NCBI RefSeq assembly: GCF_947039605.1 | Contig: NZ_CAMQZG010000004.1 | Coordinates: forward strand, 36,061 to 100,060 | Source of the DNA: an uncultured Clostridium sp. | GTDB taxonomy: Bacteria; Bacillota; Clostridia; Clostridiales; Clostridiaceae | Direction: 5' to 3' | Length of the DNA: 64,000 nt | Notes under the pieces: model-generated | Databases searched by the model: none | The model's input: the letters and a program-made list of their open reading frames with translations, nothing else | Told to the model about the DNA's origin: nothing | In this document: positions 46,429 through 54,978 of the stretch, in pieces | Layout of the letters: each line of letters opens with the position of its first letter | How positions within the stretch are numbered: the first letter of the stretch is position 1 | Translations under genes and position numbers: made by a program

Positions 46429-46460
46429 TTAGTTAGTCAACTACTTAGTCGACTAACTAA
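46429..46460. promoter_or_regulatory. MarR operator candidate, double palindrome
   Basis: Two adjacent 12-bp sites, TTAGTCAACTAC (46433-46444) and TTAGTCGACTAA (46445-46456, perfect palindrome), lie within an outer inverted repeat TTAGTTAGTC/GACTAACTAA. The block is just upstream of the MarR gene. Autorepression is inferred. Confidence 0.65.
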
Positions 46461-46600
46461 TTATTGCATAGCCCTATTATAGTTGTCAATTATATATTTT
46501 AATTATTTTGTAATTAAACTTAATTAATTTCCTTCTTTCTTTTTTTCTCTAACTCCAATATTCTATAAACAGAGACTTAAAATTCGGAGGGACAAAAAAT

Positions 46601-47014
46601 ATGAGAAAACATATTAAGCTAATAATTGTACTACTAATAATCGCAGTTGCGGGTGGTGCTGTTGTTGTACATAAAAAATTTGAAAAGAAAAGTAAAGATA
46701 CTTCTAATATAACTGTTTCAGTAGAAAATAAAATTACTAATACTACTCTATTGAGTAATTTTAAGATGACTACTAATTCTAAAAATGTTGCTGATTTTTT
46801 ACAAAAGAATTATCAACTCTTTAATCCACAATTTAAAACTGAAAATGGTAACACATATCTAATATCATTAGAGGATAGTCCAAATTCATCAACTGCTAAA
46901 TGGGAACTTAGTTATTCAGGAAATACTCAAGATATTAAACTTGATAATACAACAGCATTAAATAAAGTAGTTTTATCTAATAATGCTAATCTTACATTAA
47001 TTTACCAAAAATAA
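46601..47014 (+). CDS. membrane-anchored extracytoplasmic protein, 137 aa
   Basis: An N-terminal helix (about 6-24) after MRKHIK acts as signal or anchor. The outer domain (about 35-137) has strands ending LSNNANLTLIYQK and a central WELSYSGN. This arrangement resembles the DUF4430 (transcobalamin-like C-terminal) domain, but the similarity is weak and I give it as a possibility. The start is an ATG after GGAGGGA, and a terminator follows. Confidence 0.65.
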   Translation: MRKHIKLIIVLLIIAVAGGAVVVHKKFEKKSKDTSNITVSVENKITNTTLLSNFKMTTNSKNVADFLQKNYQLFNPQFKTENGNTYLISLEDSPNSSTAKWELSYSGNTQDIKLDNTTALNKVVLSNNANLTLIYQK

Positions 47015-47324
47015 TAAATATCCTAAAAAGCCAGTAATTTTTATAAATTACTGGCTTTTATAATTGTCTTTAACTTTTTTGTTGCTAATTATTTTTAATG
47101 CTATTCATATTTTATTAATTTAATTGTTTTTCTCTATAATTTTAACGATTACATAAAATTTTGTAATAAATTCTTATGAATTAAAAATTTTTCTTTAATT
47201 TAAATGAAATCTTTTTGTAATTTTTATGCCGTATAATTAAATTATAAGATAAAGAAAAACAATTTAAATATAAATTATAAATATATAGATTTTTTAAAAA
47301 TTAAATTTTAGGGGGTAAATTATT
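47015..47324. other. intergenic region with terminator and promoter
   Basis: It holds the terminator at 47025-47061 and then an AT-rich stretch that should contain the promoter of the 36-aa peptide gene. Nothing else is recognised. Confidence 0.4.
47025..47061 (+). terminator. terminator after the 137-aa protein gene
   Basis: AAAAGCCAGTAATTT pairs with AAATTACTGGCTTTT over a 5-base loop. Confidence 0.85.
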
Positions 47325-47435
47325 ATGGCTATTTTAACAGTTGGATTATTAGTAGGGGTTGTTTCTATCGTTTCATTCTTAACTTCAAGAGATGAAAAAG
47401 TTGACTTCTTTGAGCAATCATACGATATGAACTAA
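47325..47435 (+). CDS. 36-aa membrane micropeptide
   Basis: The ATG at 47325 follows TAGGGGGT by 8 bases and opens a 36-codon frame. The peptide has one hydrophobic helix (AILTVGLLVGVVSIVSFL) followed by an acidic cytoplasmic-type tail (SRDEKVDFFEQSYDMN). The gene is monocistronic, with a promoter-sized spacer before it and a strong terminator after it. Codon use is normal for the window. The family is not recognised. Confidence 0.65.
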   Translation: MAILTVGLLVGVVSIVSFLTSRDEKVDFFEQSYDMN

Positions 47436-47499
47436 TAATATTTATTATTAGTAATTTTTATAACATTTTATAACAGCTATTATATTCTTTATTAATTAG

Positions 47500-47540
47500 A
47501 AAAAAACCATCAATTGGATTCCCCCATTGATGGTTTTTTG
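47500..47540. terminator. bidirectional terminator
   Basis: AAAAAACCATCAAT pairs with ATTGATGGTTTTTT over an 11-base loop, with T tracts on both strands, between convergent genes. Confidence 0.9.
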
Positions 47541-47544
47541 TTTT

Positions 47545-48849
47545 TTAATTATTAGCTTCTTTATTATCTTTTTTATTTAAAAATTTCATTATAAAGTATA
47601 AAGGAATTGCAATTACAAGTGCTCCAAGTCCCCATACTATATTTTTCAAACTTGATTGGAGTACAAGCCAAATACTTACTACCGCTGCTATAATAGGAAT
47701 TACTGGCCCAAATGGTATTCTAAAAGTACCATTAAATTCTTTCTTTCTTCTTAAAACAAGAATTGCTATGCAAGTTGGCAGATACTGTGCAAATCTTGAT
47801 ATTGAACTTATAACTGCAAGTTCTGTAAATGAACCTGATAGTGCTATTGGTATTGTAATTATTGCACTTACTATAATTCCTATATAAGGAACCCCTCTTT
47901 TACTAAGTTTCCCCATAGATTTTGGAAGCAACTTATCATTTGCAAGACTTGCTGCTATTCTTGGTGTATAAAATGATTGCGCTACATTTATTCCTATTAT
48001 TGAAACAAGAATTCCAAGACTTATAAAGTCTCCTCCAAATGAACCTACAATTTGTGTTGTTGCAGTACTTACTGGTGTTAAATCACTTATAAGACCTTGT
48101 CCTAATATTCCAATTGAAACTATTTGAATTAGCATGTAAACTGATGCTACTATTATCATTACTATTATAATTGCTTTTGGTATATTCTTTTGTGGATTTT
48201 CCATATCTTCTGCACCAAGTGCTAAGCTTTCAAATCCTGTAAATGCAAAGAATATTAAAAGTGCTGCTGCTCCAAAATTCCCTGGAGTATATGTATTATG
48301 TGGCAATATAGGTGTAAAATTAGCACCCTTTATAAAGAAAATTCCTATAGCTATAAATAATATAAGTGGTACTAATTTACCCACTGTTGCTATATTTAAT
48401 ATAATCTTTGTAAAATTAACTCCTAATAAATTTATTATTGTTAGAATTACTATTACAGAAACTACTATTATACTTCTTGTCATTCCATGTGCTGCCGCTG
48501 GCCAAAAAACTGATAGTGCGGTTGCAAATCCAACAGCCATTGATGCTGCTGCGATTATACATACTGCATATGTCATTATTCCAACTTCAAATGCTGGAAA
48601 ATCTCCAAATGCCTTTTTTGTATAAAGGTATGGCCCTCCACCTTTATTGAACATACTCCCTGCCTCTGCAAAACATAAGGCTATACTTATCGCAAGTAAT
48701 GCATCAAATAAAATAACTGCAAGACTTGCCGTTCCCATAAGTTTCATTGCTTTGTTTGGTAAAAGGAATATCCCTGTTCCTACAATTGAGTTAAATCCAA
48801 GTAATATCATACTTAGTATCCCAATTTTTTTTCTTTTGCTTTTTTCCAT
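47545..48849 (-). CDS. APC-family amino acid permease
   Basis: The protein has 434 residues and twelve helices. Helix 1 has GFNSIVGTGIFLLPNKAM, the substrate-binding glycine motif. FAFTGFESLALGAEDMENPQKNIPKAI is the conserved helix 6 to loop region. The family imports or exchanges amino acids; the substrate is not clear. It is followed upstream, on the same strand, by a PuuD-like hydrolase, so gamma-glutamyl compounds are a possible link. The start is an ATG after GGGGGTTA. Confidence 0.85.
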   Translation of the reverse strand: MEKSKRKKIGILSMILLGFNSIVGTGIFLLPNKAMKLMGTASLAVILFDALLAISIALCFAEAGSMFNKGGGPYLYTKKAFGDFPAFEVGIMTYAVCIIAAASMAVGFATALSVFWPAAAHGMTRSIIVVSVIVILTIINLLGVNFTKIILNIATVGKLVPLILFIAIGIFFIKGANFTPILPHNTYTPGNFGAAALLIFFAFTGFESLALGAEDMENPQKNIPKAIIIVMIIVASVYMLIQIVSIGILGQGLISDLTPVSTATTQIVGSFGGDFISLGILVSIIGINVAQSFYTPRIAASLANDKLLPKSMGKLSKRGVPYIGIIVSAIITIPIALSGSFTELAVISSISRFAQYLPTCIAILVLRRKKEFNGTFRIPFGPVIPIIAAVVSIWLVLQSSLKNIVWGLGALVIAIPLYFIMKFLNKKDNKEANN

Positions 48850-48925
48850 ATCTTAACCCCCGGGTCTTTTATATTTTCGTCTAATTCATTTTTCATCACA
48901 CATTCCTAAAATATAAACCTGACTT

Positions 48926-49651
48926 TCAATTACATTTCTCTATAAAATAAACAAATAGTTTTAACATCTGTTCGTTACGCTGTGTTAAACATTCTGGATG
49001 CCACTGAACTCCCATAACAAAAGATTCTTCAGTCTTTTCAATAGCTTCAACAACTCCATCTTTAGACATAGCTGATACTATAAATCCCTTTGCAAGGTCT
49101 TTTACTGCTAAGTGATGAAATGAATTTACCATTGAGTTTGAACCTAAAATTTCATATAGCATGGTATTTTCCTTAATATCTATGCTATGAGTTGGAAAAT
49201 GACATAATCCTTGCTGTCTATGCTTTAAGTTTGCTCCATTTACAAGTGAAATATCCTGATATAAAGTTCCACCATGTGCTACATTAATAACCTGATGACC
49301 TCTACAAATCCCAAGTAACGGTATCTTTTTCTCACCTGCTTTCTCCACAAGATAAAATTCATATTCATCCCTCTCTGGAGAAATCCCTTCTAATTTTTCA
49401 TGAGGCTCTTCATTATATCTAATTGGTTCTACATCATATCCCCCTGTTATTATAAGTCCATCTACAAGTTTTATATATTCATCTAGAATATCCTTATTTG
49501 TAGTAAATGGAATTATAATTGGAATAGCTCCTGCCCTAATAACAGAATCTGAATAATCAGTAAAAACTCTTATTATTTTACAATGATCAAAGTATGGAAC
49601 ATCAATATCTGAAACAACGTTTGCAGTTATTCCTATAACTTTTTTTTGCAC
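48926..49651 (-). CDS. gamma-glutamyl hydrolase, class I glutamine amidotransferase-like (PuuD family)
   Basis: The protein has 241 residues. The nucleophile is Cys in LLGICRGHQVINV (about 116), the oxyanion region is IITGGYDVEP, and the catalytic His and Glu lie in GVQWHPE. SFHHLAVKDLAKG is typical of gamma-glutamyl-GABA hydrolases of the C26 family. It would cleave a gamma-glutamyl amide in the cytoplasm. The other putrescine-pathway genes are absent. The start is a GTG after TAGGAGG. It lies 76 bases before an APC permease that may supply the substrate. Confidence 0.88.
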   Translation of the reverse strand: MQKKVIGITANVVSDIDVPYFDHCKIIRVFTDYSDSVIRAGAIPIIIPFTTNKDILDEYIKLVDGLIITGGYDVEPIRYNEEPHEKLEGISPERDEYEFYLVEKAGEKKIPLLGICRGHQVINVAHGGTLYQDISLVNGANLKHRQQGLCHFPTHSIDIKENTMLYEILGSNSMVNSFHHLAVKDLAKGFIVSAMSKDGVVEAIEKTEESFVMGVQWHPECLTQRNEQMLKLFVYFIEKCN

Positions 49652-49839
49652 CTGCTTACCTCCTATTTAATAACATAAAATAACTTATTTATATATTATA
49701 TTCATAACTTATTAATATGTTATGTATTTTCCTATTTTATATTTACCACTAGCTTAATTTTAAAATATCAGATTTTTTTAACTTATAGTCCATCTTTTTT
49801 ATATATAATATTAGATATACTATTTTAAGGAGTAAATAA

Positions 49840-50655
49840 ATGAAAACTAGTATCTTAATATTAATAGCACTAGCTGGAATCGCATATTCCACTTTAATTG
49901 AAAGAAAATTACTTATAAAAAAATATATAAATATTAAAAAAAACAATATTAAGTTAACTGAAAAAGTTAAAATAGCTCACTTTACAGATGTTCATCTTGG
50001 ACCATTCTATAAACTAAATGATTTAAAAAGACTTGTTAAAAAAATCAACTCTATTGATGCTGATATTGTTGTTTTCACTGGTGATTTAGTTGATAGCATG
50101 AAAAGATATATTGATGATGGTGAGGCTGATAAAATTCTAGCTACTATAAAAGCAAAGATTGGTAAGTTTGCTGTTTATGGGAATCATGATTCTTATCCTG
50201 GCAATAGATATACTTATGCTAAAATTTTAAAAGAAGCCGGATTTACTTTACTAAGAAATGAAAATACTAAAATTAAAATAAATAATAAAATACTAAACTT
50301 AATGGGACTTGATGATTTTTTTCAAGGTAAATACGATATAGAGAAAACTACTATAGATATTGATAAAAATGATTTTAACTTACTTATGCTACATGAACCA
50401 GACCTTGCTGAAAAATTTATAGATTATCCAATTGACCTTGCTATTGCAGGTCATAGTCATGGTGGGCAAATTTATATTCCTTTGTACGGTACCATTGTAA
50501 ATACCGGACTAGCTGAAAGTCATGATAGAGGCTTATATAAACTTGGCAAAAATAAAAATCTACCCTTGTATGTTAACTCTGGTATAGGTAGCACAGGTCT
50601 TCCTGTAAGGTTTTGTTGCATTCCTAATATAACTATAATTGAAATTGAATTTTAA
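49840..50655 (+). CDS. membrane-anchored metallophosphoesterase (YkuE-like)
   Basis: The protein has 271 residues. A short N-terminal hydrophobic segment anchors it. The calcineurin-type motifs are FTDVHLG (about 50), VVFTGDLVDS, YGNHDS, LLMLHEPD and IAGHSHGGQIYIP, which bind two metals. The family acts on phospholipids or other phosphoesters near the membrane. The start is an ATG after AAGGAG. It is divergent from the hydrolase gene and convergent with the nucleotidyltransferase. Confidence 0.9.
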   Translation: MKTSILILIALAGIAYSTLIERKLLIKKYINIKKNNIKLTEKVKIAHFTDVHLGPFYKLNDLKRLVKKINSIDADIVVFTGDLVDSMKRYIDDGEADKILATIKAKIGKFAVYGNHDSYPGNRYTYAKILKEAGFTLLRNENTKIKINNKILNLMGLDDFFQGKYDIEKTTIDIDKNDFNLLMLHEPDLAEKFIDYPIDLAIAGHSHGGQIYIPLYGTIVNTGLAESHDRGLYKLGKNKNLPLYVNSGIGSTGLPVRFCCIPNITIIEIEF

Positions 50656-50657
50656 AG

Positions 50658-50699
50658 TAAAGCACTATTTAAAGTATTCGTTTAAATAGTGCTTTTATA
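50658..50699. terminator. bidirectional terminator
   Basis: AAAGCACTATTTAAA pairs with TTTAAATAGTGCTTT over a 7-base loop. Confidence 0.88.
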
Positions 50700-50705
50700 T
50701 TGTTT

Positions 50706-51923
50706 TTATTTAACCTCTAAACAGCTCAAAAGTTCTCTTCTTTTTTTAGCTTTTTTTATTGTCCCTATAAATTTTCTTTTTTCACTAAAGCAATAATCCT
50801 TATGGAAAAGTCCTGCAATTATATTTTGTGTCCATGCAAAAGGAACTAACACTTTAGCTTTTTTTAGATATTTGTATTTACTCGACATATCATCTGCCTT
50901 TGGAAATATACTTCTCATAAACTGACTATATACACTTTTTTGCTTTTTACTTTTTTTATCATAAGCAAAATTTTTACCAAAAGTCTCTCTGTCTTGTTCA
51001 ATTCCTAAAATACTACTACTACAAATATCTTCTATAAATAAATTTACATTCTTATCATCTAACTCATTTGTTAGTACTAACATTTTAACATTCCCCGGTA
51101 ACTCAATATCAAAAAGCTTTTCACAAACCTCGAAAGCATATAATGAAAATTTAAGTATTTCTGCTTCTTCAAGTTTACTAGTTACTACTTCCCATTTAAT
51201 TTCATCACGATTTTTAGTTATCATAAATGCCAAATCTAAAATTTGCTTTAATCCAACTCCCATATAGCACAAATGAACCATCATATGCATTAATATATGA
51301 ACTATTAAATCCTCATTTCCTAAAGCAAAACACTCTACGCCTTTTATCTTTAAATTTTTTGACTCTTCCCATACATTTATATCAAAATTATTTTTGCCAT
51401 AAAAAAAATCATCATTCACTAAATCCCAATGGACCTCAATCTTAGTTTTTTCATTATCAAATACTATATTAAACTCATCACCTGAAAATTCTGTGGACGT
51501 TTTATATCCTAACTTCTTTAAAACTTCACAAGTTAAATCTAAATCTTCAACTCTAACTAAAATATCAGCATCAGACATTGAACGAAGTTCTGACTTTGGA
51601 TAAATCCCTCTTAAAGCAAGGCCTTTTAGTACCATTACTACTACTCCGCTTTCCTTTAACTTATTTAAAGCTAATAAAATAGCTTCTAGATGTCTGTTTT
51701 GATAAATATTAGCTAAAGCTACTTCCTTTTTGTAACACTTAAACTTTTCGCTTTTTACATCTATGTTATTTTCTTTAATTCCATAATAGACTACACTCTC
51801 TATAGAATGTGCACTAGCCTCATCATATATAACATTCCACTCTTTCTCACTTAGTGACTCAAAGTCATTTAACTTTGACTCATTAACTACTGATGATAAA
51901 ATTTTTAAAAGTTTTTCCTGCAT
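50706..51923 (-). CDS. nucleotidyltransferase-fold protein (NTP_transf_5-like)
   Basis: The protein has 405 residues. The region VMVLKGLALRGIYPKSELRSMSDADILV (about 97-125) carries Lys, Gly, Arg and the SDADI acidic pair typical of uncharacterised family 5 nucleotidyltransferases. EVHWDLV follows and adds the third acid. The N-terminal and C-terminal regions are helical. Members occur in peptide-modification and surface-polymer clusters, but none is seen here. I placed the start at the ATG at 51923, with AAGGA 8 bases upstream. Function is unknown. Confidence 0.75.
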   Translation of the reverse strand: MQEKLLKILSSVVNESKLNDFESLSEKEWNVIYDEASAHSIESVVYYGIKENNIDVKSEKFKCYKKEVALANIYQNRHLEAILLALNKLKESGVVVMVLKGLALRGIYPKSELRSMSDADILVRVEDLDLTCEVLKKLGYKTSTEFSGDEFNIVFDNEKTKIEVHWDLVNDDFFYGKNNFDINVWEESKNLKIKGVECFALGNEDLIVHILMHMMVHLCYMGVGLKQILDLAFMITKNRDEIKWEVVTSKLEEAEILKFSLYAFEVCEKLFDIELPGNVKMLVLTNELDDKNVNLFIEDICSSSILGIEQDRETFGKNFAYDKKSKKQKSVYSQFMRSIFPKADDMSSKYKYLKKAKVLVPFAWTQNIIAGLFHKDYCFSEKRKFIGTIKKAKKRRELLSCLEVK

Positions 51924-51932
51924 TGAAATCAT

Positions 51933-52228
51933 CCTTTTTAAATTAATCTCTTTATATGTGTAGTCAGTAAATTTTGAATTTATGAATTATTTCTTTCAAT
52001 TTTTAAAAACAGGTATAATTTTATATAAAACAATAATTAAATTTCACTATATTTTATCAACGTTAAAACCTTTAAATAAGCCATTTTTATAAATTAACTA
52101 TTAAGTTATATATTTTTTCTAAACTTTATTTTATTTTTTCATTTTTTATCTTATAAATTATCCCTTATATTTGTAAATTTAATGATATAATATACTTACT
52201 AACTATTATCAGAGGGGAGATTTTTTCT
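51933..52228. other. divergent intergenic region
   Basis: An AT-rich region between divergent genes. It should hold both promoters. No gene, repeat or RNA motif is recognised. Confidence 0.35.
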
Positions 52229-52486
52229 ATGCCATCACTTAATCCAGTTACACAAACTGTATTAGTTATAATAGCATTATTAATTTTAGCTTTTGCCGAT
52301 TTAATAACAACAAACATAGAATTTTCAAGAGCTAGAGATGATAATGACGTTGAAAATCAAGATAGATTGAAAAGTAATCTAGGTGAAAAAATGCAATATA
52401 CATTTTTAGGCATAAGTGTAGTACTTATATATTATGTCTTAAACTTTGGAATATTTATTATCGGTCATCTTCATAGAACTATGTAA
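52229..52486 (+). CDS. small membrane protein, 85 aa, two helices
   Basis: Two hydrophobic helices (about 8-26 and 58-79) flank a charged loop of about 30 residues rich in Asp, Glu and Arg (FSRARDDNDVENQDRLKSNL). I do not recognise the family. The start is an ATG after GAGGGGAGA. A long terminator follows, so it is monocistronic. Confidence 0.7.
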   Translation: MPSLNPVTQTVLVIIALLILAFADLITTNIEFSRARDDNDVENQDRLKSNLGEKMQYTFLGISVVLIYYVLNFGIFIIGHLHRTM

Positions 52487-52511
52487 AAATAAATATTTCT
52501 ATGTAAAATAC

Positions 52512-52568
52512 AAAAGAGGCTAACTTAAAGTAGAATTTAATATTCTACTCTAAGATAACCTCTTTTAT
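52512..52568. terminator. long bidirectional terminator
   Basis: AAAAGAGG and CCTCTTTT close a stem with inner pairs TTA/TAA and GTAGAAT/ATTCTAC. It separates convergent genes. Confidence 0.85.
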
Positions 52569-52597
52569 TTTTATATAATATCTCAAAAAATCAAATT

Positions 52598-53254
52598 CTA
52601 AAGTTCTGGATTGCTCATATAAGCACTATAAGTTTTAGCTTGGTACCAAACCTTACCTGGGCCTGTAACCTTAGCTGCTCTTCCTTCACCTTCTAATATT
52701 GTTTTTTTACTCTCTACATCAACAATTTCATAACCTAATTGTTTTTCTCTTATAATTATATGATCCATATCTATAATTAAAGATTCATTTTCTTTAATCT
52801 CTTGCTCTAGAAGTAAACCATAAGCTGATAAACAAAGAATTCCAGACCCTTTTACATTTAATCTAAATAAACCCTCACCAGCAAATAAATTTGTAATTCT
52901 TCCACCTTCAACCTCATATTCTATCTGTCCATATGAAGCCATAAACTCTTTTTGCTCTAAAATATATTCTTTTTCACTATCAAGATTTAAAACTAAAACA
53001 TCACCAAGTTTAGTATCTGTTAATATTAAAGTTCCATCTTCTATTGCTGTATACTCTTCTAAAAATACTTTATGACCTGATATAGCTTTTTCTAAAGTTT
53101 TTTTAAGGTCTCTGTGTTTTTTTAGAACAACATCAAATGTATCAGTCATTGAAAGAAAGCTTCCTTCTGCAACTGTAAAAACATCACCTTTTTCTGCATT
53201 TATTCTTATTACGCCTGTATTACCTGTTTGACTTATTTTTTCTATTTTTTCCAT
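52598..53254 (-). CDS. AIM24-family protein
   Basis: The protein has 218 residues and is almost all beta. The family's motifs are visible: an early VFTVAEGSFLSMTD, YEVEGGRITNLFAGEGLFRLNVKGSGILCLSAYG in the middle, then DMDHIIIREKQLGYEI and a late GEGRAAKVTGPGKVWYQ. AIM24 proteins form double-stranded beta-helix assemblies of unknown function in bacteria. I placed the start at the ATG at 53254 with TAGGAG upstream; a GTG three codons earlier overlaps it. It is monocistronic. Confidence 0.85.
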   Translation of the reverse strand: MEKIEKISQTGNTGVIRINAEKGDVFTVAEGSFLSMTDTFDVVLKKHRDLKKTLEKAISGHKVFLEEYTAIEDGTLILTDTKLGDVLVLNLDSEKEYILEQKEFMASYGQIEYEVEGGRITNLFAGEGLFRLNVKGSGILCLSAYGLLLEQEIKENESLIIDMDHIIIREKQLGYEIVDVESKKTILEGEGRAAKVTGPGKVWYQAKTYSAYMSNPEL

Positions 53255-53494
53255 ATGAATCACTCCTACTATTATAAGTTTAACCTGTCCTTATGTAGTA
53301 ATCATAATCCTATGAATAGTAACTTTCAATTTAAGAAAATTAAGCATTATAATACAAAATACAAATAATTACTTTCTTAAAATTACTAAAATGCTTTTAT
53401 AAATAAATTTATTGTACTTTTTAAGTCAATATCTCAAAATTATAATAAATATCCTATATATATCCAATAGTATTATTTAAATAACTATATAGCT

Positions 53495-53527
53495 AAAAAA
53501 GCCACTATAATTTATAGTAGCTTTTAA
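53495..53527 (-). terminator. terminator after the exported protein gene
   Basis: AAAGCCACTATAA pairs with TTATAGTAGCTTT with one mismatch; T tract on the minus strand. Confidence 0.75.
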
Positions 53528-53540
53528 TACATCTATTCAA

Positions 53541-54431
53541 CTAAATACTAAAAGGAGATTTGCTCCCTGTTAAACCAACTGTACTTTTTATTGGATTAGC
53601 ACTTTGTGGGGCTTTAATAAAAATCCCTGTATAAGTGTCATTACCAATATCATTTAATAAATACTCACCAGTTAACTTTCCATTATAATACTCATTTAAT
53701 TGAATATTATAATTGCTATTAGAACTGCTAGTTTCTTTTTTAATATCAAATAAATGTTTATCACCATGATAATACTCTGTATATGTGCCATCAAACTCAT
53801 TTGTTAATGTAACTGCTGTTTCTCCTATAACCCCTATATAAAAAGGCTTTCTTGAAAGTTGTCCTGACTCATCAAAACTCTTCACATTGCTAAAGATAAC
53901 TTTACTCTTTGCATTATTTACAGTATGAATAAACTCTCCAACTAAATTGTTTCCCTTTTCATTTACATTAAATTCACCTGTTTGCTTACCATTATAATAT
54001 TCATAAATTGTAAAAGATCCATCACCATTAGAACTTATATAATCAGTAAATTTTTCCCATGGCATGCTTGTATAATACTCTGGAACAACAAGTTGTCCAT
54101 TTATCACCTTACCCTCTGAACAAGGAATTATAATTTTTGCCCCATTCGCTACTACTCCATATAACATTCCTTCATTTTGTATTAGGTAATTAAATTGGCT
54201 CATTGTATTATTTAAACTATTTGAACCATCTTGTTTATTTGTACTTGTAGAAACATTCACATTATTGCTATTATTATCAAAATTAAAAATATGCTTATCT
54301 TTTACTAAATTAACTTTTGGGCTTTTTAATACAGTTTGACTATCTAAAACAAAACTATTACTAGATGTTACTCCTAGAAATAACCCTAAAACTATAGCCC
54401 CTCCAATAATCATTGATATTATTGTCTTCAT
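53541..54431 (-). CDS. exported or membrane-anchored protein with repeats, 296 aa
   Basis: An N-terminal helix (about 4-24) acts as signal or anchor. A Ser/Asn-rich linker (about 45-75) leads to a beta-rich domain with two recognisable repeats. The first has YEYYNGKQTGEFNVNEKGN (about 150) and the second NEYYNGKLTGEYLLNDIGN (about 250). I do not recognise the family. The start is an ATG after AAGGAGGG. Surface location is likely. Confidence 0.65.
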   Translation of the reverse strand: MKTIISMIIGGAIVLGLFLGVTSSNSFVLDSQTVLKSPKVNLVKDKHIFNFDNNSNNVNVSTSTNKQDGSNSLNNTMSQFNYLIQNEGMLYGVVANGAKIIIPCSEGKVINGQLVVPEYYTSMPWEKFTDYISSNGDGSFTIYEYYNGKQTGEFNVNEKGNNLVGEFIHTVNNAKSKVIFSNVKSFDESGQLSRKPFYIGVIGETAVTLTNEFDGTYTEYYHGDKHLFDIKKETSSSNSNYNIQLNEYYNGKLTGEYLLNDIGNDTYTGIFIKAPQSANPIKSTVGLTGSKSPFSI

Positions 54432-54630
54432 ATGCCCTCCTTGTCTTATTATAATCTCATTAATATAACTATGATTATATATACCTATTAACCTATTTTC
54501 AATCTAATAAAAAAGACATATTTATTGAAATTCAACATCATTTTGTTACTTTTTATATTACTTTTCCATTTCTATAAATTTAAACTACACATTTTTGTAA
54601 ATTTAATTCTATAAATTTATAAAACAAAAT

Positions 54631-54714
54631 TTAAAACTTGATACTCTTGGAATTGCAACAGTCTGTGGCAATATAGAATATATGCAAGGCGCTATAAAAA
54701 AAGATACTGCGTAG
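54631..54714 (+). pseudogene. possible remnant of a nucleoside hydrolase
   Basis: A short frame reads LKLDTLGIATVCGNIEY and then MQGAIKKDTA before a stop. LGIATVCGN resembles the GITTVAGN strand near the active site of inosine-uridine nucleoside hydrolases. There is no start codon and no downstream domain in the same frame. Base composition is richer in G+C than its surroundings. The match is short, so the call is tentative. Confidence 0.3.
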
Positions 54715-54881
54715 ACCCAGACTCAGTAAACGGCTTCCTTAATATATATATCAAAATCCATTCACTATGGTTCGACTTGATGTTACAAGAAAAAAGGAAC
54801 ATTTTATTTGTTTTATATATAAGATATTTCTTTTCTTTTACCTATTTTAAAAATTATTTTGTTAAGTAATAGTTATTATTC

Positions 54882-54910
54882 TTTACAATTCATTATTTGT
54901 GTTATATAAT
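54882..54910 (+). promoter_or_regulatory. promoter of the rubrerythrin fusion gene
   Basis: TTTACA (54882-54887) and TATAAT (54905-54910) are separated by 17 bases, an ideal spacing for the vegetative sigma factor. Confidence 0.65.
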
Positions 54911-54978
54911 AGAAACATAGATAACAGAGCTATATTGTTTTAGCTTAGAAATATACGTTTGTTTAGGAGATTTAAATT

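Larger units (their letters stand above)
54432..54978. other. intergenic region with promoter and a gene remnant
   Basis: The left half is AT-rich with no feature. A GC-richer block (about 54631-54780) holds a possible pseudogene remnant, and the right end holds the promoter of the rubrerythrin fusion. Confidence 0.45.

Noticed and set aside
49749..49946. Short minus-strand frame over the start of the phosphoesterase gene
   Set aside because: It overlaps a well-supported gene and is a low-complexity Ile/Lys/Leu reading of AT-rich DNA without a ribosome binding site.
54760..54785. tRNA-like GGTTCGA sequence
   Set aside because: There is no acceptor stem, anticodon arm or CCA context around it.
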